Assembly (NCBI GenBank): GCA_902762795.1 | Contig: CACWPM010000024.1 | Span: 1-51,915 of the forward strand | Direction of reading: 5' to 3' | DNA length: 51,915 nucleotides | Source: Fibrobacter succinogenes | Lineage (GTDB): Bacteria > Fibrobacterota > Fibrobacteria > Fibrobacterales > Fibrobacteraceae | Shown here: positions 48,005-51,915 of the stretch, piece after piece | Position numbering within the stretch: position 1 is the stretch's first letter | Layout of the letters: every line of letters starts with the position of its first letter | Notes under the pieces: model-generated | Seen by the model: the letters and a program-made list of their open reading frames with translations, nothing else | What the model was told of the DNA's origin: nothing | Database searches by the model: none | Translations under genes and position numbers: made by a program

Positions 48005-48805
48005 ATGATGTCACATACTGGTATTGGAGATTGGATTGCTGCACAATATGACCTTGGTGTCCCGTTTTTACAACTGGTCCCGAGAGACTGTGCGGATTTT
48101 TTGCTTTTGAATGCTCAGATTCGTGAATACGATGCTGGCGAGATTATCCTCCAGGGTGGCGTCGAATGCGAATTTTTTTGCGTTTTGCAAAGCGGATGTG
48201 CGACGATTTGTGGTCAGATTTTGCCGGACGGTCATTATAGTGCGCTTGCGACTTTGGAAAGTGGTTCCTGTTTTGGCGAAATGTCCATTTTGTGTAACGA
48301 GCCTATTAGCAATACGGTCATTGCTATCGAAGACGGTTGCACGGTGCTCCACATCCCGAGAGCGGAATTTGTGAAGTTTCTCGATAAAAATCCGAGCATT
48401 GTGGTTTACCTGTATAAGGTGATAGCGAATCGTCTCCGTGCAAAGAATGAGGCTTTTGACGAATTTGAACGCTTGTCGCTTCTTGCTTCGGCGAGGGTTC
48501 TTCCGTTCATTGATTTTGCGCAGACAATGGAAAAGAGCCACATTACCGGGACTGTTATTTTTGAATGTGCTGGTGAAACTGGCTTTATCGCTTTCCTGAA
48601 TGGCCGAATTAGCTGTGCCAAGTGCGGAAAGCTTGCCGGACCGGATGCTCTCGAGAAGATGCTTTCGTGGGGTGACGACACCTTGTTCAAGTTGGATACT
48701 CACGTGATGCCTGATGTAGTGAATATCAACCAGATGGCCGATACCACGAGCCTTATCTTGGATGCGCTCAGAAATATTGATGAAAAACAAAGTGCCCGTA
48801 AATAG
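48005..48805 (+). CDS. Cyclic-nucleotide-binding domain plus PATAN (DUF4388)-like protein
   Basis: A 266-residue cytoplasmic regulator. Residues about 25-140 form a CNB domain (YDAGEIILQGGVECEFFCVL, SGSCFGEMSILCNEPISNTV, with the phosphate-binding-cassette G-E-M and acidic/arginine-poor ending). Residues about 175-262 (GTVIFECAGETGFIAFLNGR, ALEKMLSWGDDTLFKLDTHV) match PATAN/DUF4388 modules of two-component-type proteins. The canonical Arg for cAMP binding is not evident in NTVIAIE, so the ligand is uncertain. ATG 48005 or 48008; it begins four bases after the binding-protein gene, so probably co-transcribed with it. Confidence 0.82.
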   Translation: MMSHTGIGDWIAAQYDLGVPFLQLVPRDCADFLLLNAQIREYDAGEIILQGGVECEFFCVLQSGCATICGQILPDGHYSALATLESGSCFGEMSILCNEPISNTVIAIEDGCTVLHIPRAEFVKFLDKNPSIVVYLYKVIANRLRAKNEAFDEFERLSLLASARVLPFIDFAQTMEKSHITGTVIFECAGETGFIAFLNGRISCAKCGKLAGPDALEKMLSWGDDTLFKLDTHVMPDVVNINQMADTTSLILDALRNIDEKQSARK

Positions 48806-48844
48806 GGCCAAATCGCTGCCCGCTCGTAGGGCAAAGGAAAGAAG

Positions 48845-49870
48845 ATGAATTACGCAGACGCAGGAGTTTCCTTGGCACGTGCCGACGAGGCAATGGTCGG
48901 TGTCAAGAAGTCCGTACGTACCACATTCAACCAGGGCGTTCTCGGCGACGTGGGCAACTTCGGTGGCCTGTTCACGTTGAACCACCTTGGCATGAAGGAT
49001 CCTGTCCTCGTGAGCTCCGTTGATGGCGTGGGCACAAAGCTCAAGGTCGATATCGAGATGGGCACGCACGAACTGCCGGGCCAGGACATCGTGAACCACT
49101 GCTGCGATGATATTCTCGTTCAGGGCGCACGTCCGTTGTTCTTCTTGGACTACGTGGCTACGGGTCGCCTTGAACCGGGCGTGATGGACAAGCTCGTTGC
49201 CGGTATGGCGAAGGCTTGCCGTGAAAACGATCTCGTCTTGATCGGTGGCGAAACTGCCGAGATGCCGGGCTTCTACGGTCCGGGCGACTACGATATCTCC
49301 GGTACGATTGTGGGTGTCGTGGAGCGCGAAAACATCATCGACGGTAAGAAGATCAAGCCGGGTACGATTATCCTCGGTCTTCCGTCCACGGGTCTCCATA
49401 CAAACGGTTATTCTCTTGCTCGTAAGGTCCTCTTTGACGTGGCTGGCTACAAGGTTGACACCGTTGTGGATGGCATGGACAAGTCCATCGGCGAAGCTCT
49501 TGCTACACCGCACCGCAGCTACTACCCGAGCCTCATCGACCTCTGCAACAAGAAGAAGATTCAGGGACTCGCCCACATCACGGGTTCGGGCTACCAGGGC
49601 AACATTCCGCGTATCCTTCCGGACAACGTTGACGTGATCATTGACCGCACCACGTGGGATCCGCCGATGATCTTCAAGCTCATCCAGCAGGCAGGTTCCG
49701 TCGAAAAGGACGAAATGTACTCTACCTTCAACATGGGCATGGGTATGCTCATCTTCATCGACCCCGCCGACAAGGCTGAAGTTGTCGCACACCTCGAATC
49801 CAAGGGTGAAAAGTGGACGCAGATCGGTGAAGTCGTCGAGGGCACCAAGCAGGTGAAGTTCCGCGACTAG
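48845..49870 (+). CDS. purM: Phosphoribosylformylglycinamidine cyclo-ligase (AIR synthetase)
   Basis: A 341-residue PurM that closes the imidazole ring in purine synthesis (FGAM + ATP to AIR). MNYADAGVSLARADEAMVGV, SVDGVGTKLKVDIEMGTHEL, DIVNHCCDDILVQGARPLFF, LIGGETAEMPGFYGPGDYDI and ITGSGYQGNIPRILPDNVDV are diagnostic. Good ribosome site AAAGGAAAGAAG. Length typical. It follows the CNB-PATAN gene after 39 bp and ends in a heptad block and a terminator. No other purine gene is in the window. Confidence 0.97.
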   Translation: MNYADAGVSLARADEAMVGVKKSVRTTFNQGVLGDVGNFGGLFTLNHLGMKDPVLVSSVDGVGTKLKVDIEMGTHELPGQDIVNHCCDDILVQGARPLFFLDYVATGRLEPGVMDKLVAGMAKACRENDLVLIGGETAEMPGFYGPGDYDISGTIVGVVERENIIDGKKIKPGTIILGLPSTGLHTNGYSLARKVLFDVAGYKVDTVVDGMDKSIGEALATPHRSYYPSLIDLCNKKKIQGLAHITGSGYQGNIPRILPDNVDVIIDRTTWDPPMIFKLIQQAGSVEKDEMYSTFNMGMGMLIFIDPADKAEVVAHLESKGEKWTQIGEVVEGTKQVKFRD

Positions 49871-49873
49871 GAG

Positions 49874-50064
49874 TTAGGTAATAGGTATTAGGCTATAGGT
49901 TAATTATCGCGACTTCGTCGTCTAATATGGATGCGCGGAGCGCATGATACTTTTCCTAAATCCTATAACCTACAACCTGTCCCCTTTAAAAGGCTTGCGC
50001 ATAAAGTGCGGCCTTTTTCTTTTTCCAATCACTTCCTGCTGTCTACTTCCTACCGTCTACTTTT
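49874..50064. repeat. Three heptad blocks and two hairpins downstream of purM
   Basis: TTAGGTA-type units (49874-49901), hairpins GCGAC-TTC-GTCG (about 49908-49919) and ATGCGC-GGA-GCGCAT (49930-49944), inverted CCTATAA-type units (49955-49982) and CACTTCC/TACTTCC-type units (50030-50064). It covers most of the 290-bp gap before the GH45 gene. Confidence 0.88.
49986..50021 (+). terminator. Terminator of purM, embedded between heptad blocks
   Basis: AAAAGGC, TT, GCGC, loop ATAAA, GTGC, G, GCCTTTT, then CTTTTT: an imperfect stem with a U-tract. Confidence 0.75.
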
Positions 50065-50160
50065 TGTCCCAACTCACATTATCTGCTTTTAAAAATCTTT
50101 TTTTTGTGCCTTTTTTCGCAATAAAATCTAATTTTAAAAGAAGGTGTGAAAAGGAAAATT

Positions 50161-51714
50161 ATGAAAAAAGTTTTACTGAGTTCTTTATTGGCTGCGGGCG
50201 CTTGTGCAATGTTTGGCGCCTGCTCGGATGATTCTGTTACTCCGCCGGTTGGTCCTACACCATCGGATATTTGCTCTTACATGACGCTCTCCCATTCAGG
50301 TTGGCTTCTTCAAAAAGGTAATTCTTATTGGATTATCGGTGACGATAACATTGTGACAGATGTTGTGGACAATCCTGTTGGAACGTTTGATGGAACCAAT
50401 ATTTTGGATTTGGCTACCGGTGGTGTTGTCATATCCAACGTCAATCTTGCGAATTTGCAGCGTTGCGAAGCGAACTTTAATCCAGGTGGCGAAAGTAGCT
50501 CTAGCGTTCCCGTTCCGAATTCGGGTTCTAGTTCGTCTGTTGTACCGGGCTCTAGCTCTGACAAGTCGCTTTCGAGTTCTTCTGCCCCGAATCCGGCCTC
50601 TAGTTCCAGCGACAAGCCGTCCCAGTCTAGTTCGTCTGTAGTCCCGACGTCTAGCTCTATTCCGGCATCTTCTGCTGCTGAAAGTTCTAGCAGCGGTCCA
50701 GAACTTGGTCCTGACGGATTTCCGACGATTGAATCTTACGGCCCGCCTCCTGCTGAATACACGAAGGATATTTTGAGCAATGGAAATAAGGGCTGGAACA
50801 GCCGCTATTGGGATGCCTGCAAGCCTCACTGTTCCTGGATTAGCAATGGTCAGGAAGGTAAGACTGACACGACCACGCAAGAATCCTACGTGAAGGGCAT
50901 GACGACCGCACGTAACTGCAATATTCACGATGTCGAGGTGCCGACCTTTACGCTTGGACATGCTGTTCAGCAGTATTGGTATGGTTTCGAAGGTACAAAT
51001 AACGCTTGCGGTAACGCTAAGGAAAAGGGCGTGTTCACTTGTACGGACATGGCGCCTATCGCCGTGAACGAAAACCTTTCTTATGCCTATGTCGCTGGCC
51101 CTGGTTCCCAGACGACTTGCGGCAAGTGCTTCCACTTGCAGTATGACGGTTCCTTCAAGGATGCTAGCGCGAACAACGCTGCGAAGGAAACCCATAAGGC
51201 GCTCAAGGGCAAGCACATTGTCGTGATGACGTCCAACATCGGTCACGACGTGGAAGTTGGCCAGTTTGACTTGATGGTGCCGGGTGGTGGTGTTGGCGCA
51301 TTCGACGCGCTTTCTGTCCAGGTGAATGGCAAGAACGTGAGCTGGGGCGCTGGCTTTGGCGGCTTCCTCACGGAATGCCAGAGCAAGCATGGCTATGACA
51401 ACAAGCTTGAAGTTTATCAGCAATGTGTGAAGGATATGTGCGATGCCGCTTTCGGCAACGCTGGATTCCCGAACTTGCTACGTGGTTGCCACTGGTTTGC
51501 GGATTGGTACATGGCTGCCGATAACCCGACTTACCATTGGGAAGAAGTGGAATGCCCGCAGTACCTCATTGACCATTACATGACAACGATCAATACCACT
51601 AAGGATAACCGTTACAAGTGGCATGATGACTGGTCCACCTACAAGAAGGGCGATCCACTCGAAGAACAAGAATGCTTGACGGATGAATATCCGCAGGGCT
51701 GCAAGCCAAACTAA
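50161..51714 (+). CDS. GH45 endoglucanase, surface lipoprotein (third copy)
   Basis: A 517-residue cellulase with the same plan as the two at the left end: lipoprotein signal peptide MKKVLLSSLLAAGACAMFGA-C (Cys21 in a standard lipobox), one N-terminal module (about 38-102, ending ISNVNLANLQRC), a serine-rich linker (about 110-182) and a GH45 domain. NSRYWDACKPHCSW carries Asp218 and GQFDLMVPGGGVGAF carries Asp370, the presumed catalytic pair. It differs by an extra loop after the signature (about 232-262) and a longer C-terminus with two more cysteines. ATG at 50161 with ribosome site AAAAGGA; its own terminator follows. Confidence 0.93.
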   Translation: MKKVLLSSLLAAGACAMFGACSDDSVTPPVGPTPSDICSYMTLSHSGWLLQKGNSYWIIGDDNIVTDVVDNPVGTFDGTNILDLATGGVVISNVNLANLQRCEANFNPGGESSSSVPVPNSGSSSSVVPGSSSDKSLSSSSAPNPASSSSDKPSQSSSSVVPTSSSIPASSAAESSSSGPELGPDGFPTIESYGPPPAEYTKDILSNGNKGWNSRYWDACKPHCSWISNGQEGKTDTTTQESYVKGMTTARNCNIHDVEVPTFTLGHAVQQYWYGFEGTNNACGNAKEKGVFTCTDMAPIAVNENLSYAYVAGPGSQTTCGKCFHLQYDGSFKDASANNAAKETHKALKGKHIVVMTSNIGHDVEVGQFDLMVPGGGVGAFDALSVQVNGKNVSWGAGFGGFLTECQSKHGYDNKLEVYQQCVKDMCDAAFGNAGFPNLLRGCHWFADWYMAADNPTYHWEEVECPQYLIDHYMTTINTTKDNRYKWHDDWSTYKKGDPLEEQECLTDEYPQGCKPN

Positions 51715-51735
51715 AAAACGCCTAACCGCAAATGT

Positions 51736-51774
51736 AAAACGCCCCGGAAGCACCCGCTCCCGGGACGTTTTTTT
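51736..51774 (+). terminator. Terminator after third GH45 gene
   Basis: AAAACGCCCCGGAAGC ... GCTCCCGGGACGTTTT stem with small internal bulges and a T7 tract. Confidence 0.85.
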
Positions 51775-51915
51775 ACCTATCGCGTGTTGCGGGGGCGCCA
51801 TTCTGCGGATGCCCGTCAAAAGATTTCTGTTTACAGAATGTTGACATAGTGTAGCGCGGGCGGCATACATCCCGTTTCTAGCGGAAAAAGTGAAAAAAAG
51901 TGAAATTTTTTCGAA

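Overview
The window looks like a chromosomal segment of a Fibrobacter, most probably F. succinogenes or a close relative. The main clues are three lipoprotein GH45 endoglucanases with long poly-serine linkers (two in tandem at the left end, one at the right end), a bactofilin, T9SS-like C-terminal tails, and a moderately AT-rich background. This identification is inferred from gene content; no database search was possible.

Layout. 1-156: 5' end of tuf (minus). 0.8-4.4 kb: tandem GH45 cellulases. 4.5-13.1 kb: small XRE regulator, LemA/M48 membrane pair, BatD-like protein, a frameshifted membrane protein, a second HExxH protease, a DUF4954-like beta-helix protein and a GT4 glycosyltransferase. 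13.1-13.4 kb: three 41-bp inverted-repeat elements. 13.5-19.2 kb (minus): lipoprotein, tRNA-Met, metallophosphoesterase, bactofilin, M23 peptidase, parB, parA, rsmG. 19.1-24.0 kb: repeat-rich region with five parS sites, a macro-domain protein, a RelB antitoxin with a wrecked YoeB toxin, and an FMN-barrel protein. 24-34 kb: DUF4328-like protein, glycosyltransferase, AT-rich secreted propeller/FG-GAP protein, LemA, iron alcohol dehydrogenase, TPR protein, histidine phosphatase. 34.3-41.6 kb: secA, tmk, membrane phosphoesterase, minimal nucleotidyltransferase, LpoA-like protein. 41.9-48.8 kb: small peptide gene, TPR protein, Rpn-family and NYN-family proteins sharing a duplicated upstream segment, outer-membrane protein, B12/iron-siderophore-type binding lipoprotein, CNB-PATAN protein. 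48.8-51.7 kb: purM and the third GH45.

How it works together. rsmG-parA-parB with five clustered parS sites marks a centromere-like, probably origin-proximal region. The GH45 lipoproteins, the propeller/FG-GAP protein and several signal-peptide proteins form a surface and secreted polysaccharide-degrading set.

The most unusual content is repetitive DNA: (i) imperfect tandem HEPTAnucleotide repeats in several sequence flavours, between genes and inside parB, rsmG, a GT4 gene and a binding-protein gene; (ii) a dispersed two-hairpin element whose stems change sequence from copy to copy while staying complementary, often attached to parS; (iii) 'GTCATTGCGAG...GCAATCT'-type small palindromes, including one inside secA; (iv) three TTACGTAC-N25-GTACGTAA elements. 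No CRISPR array, rRNA or complete insertion sequence was seen.
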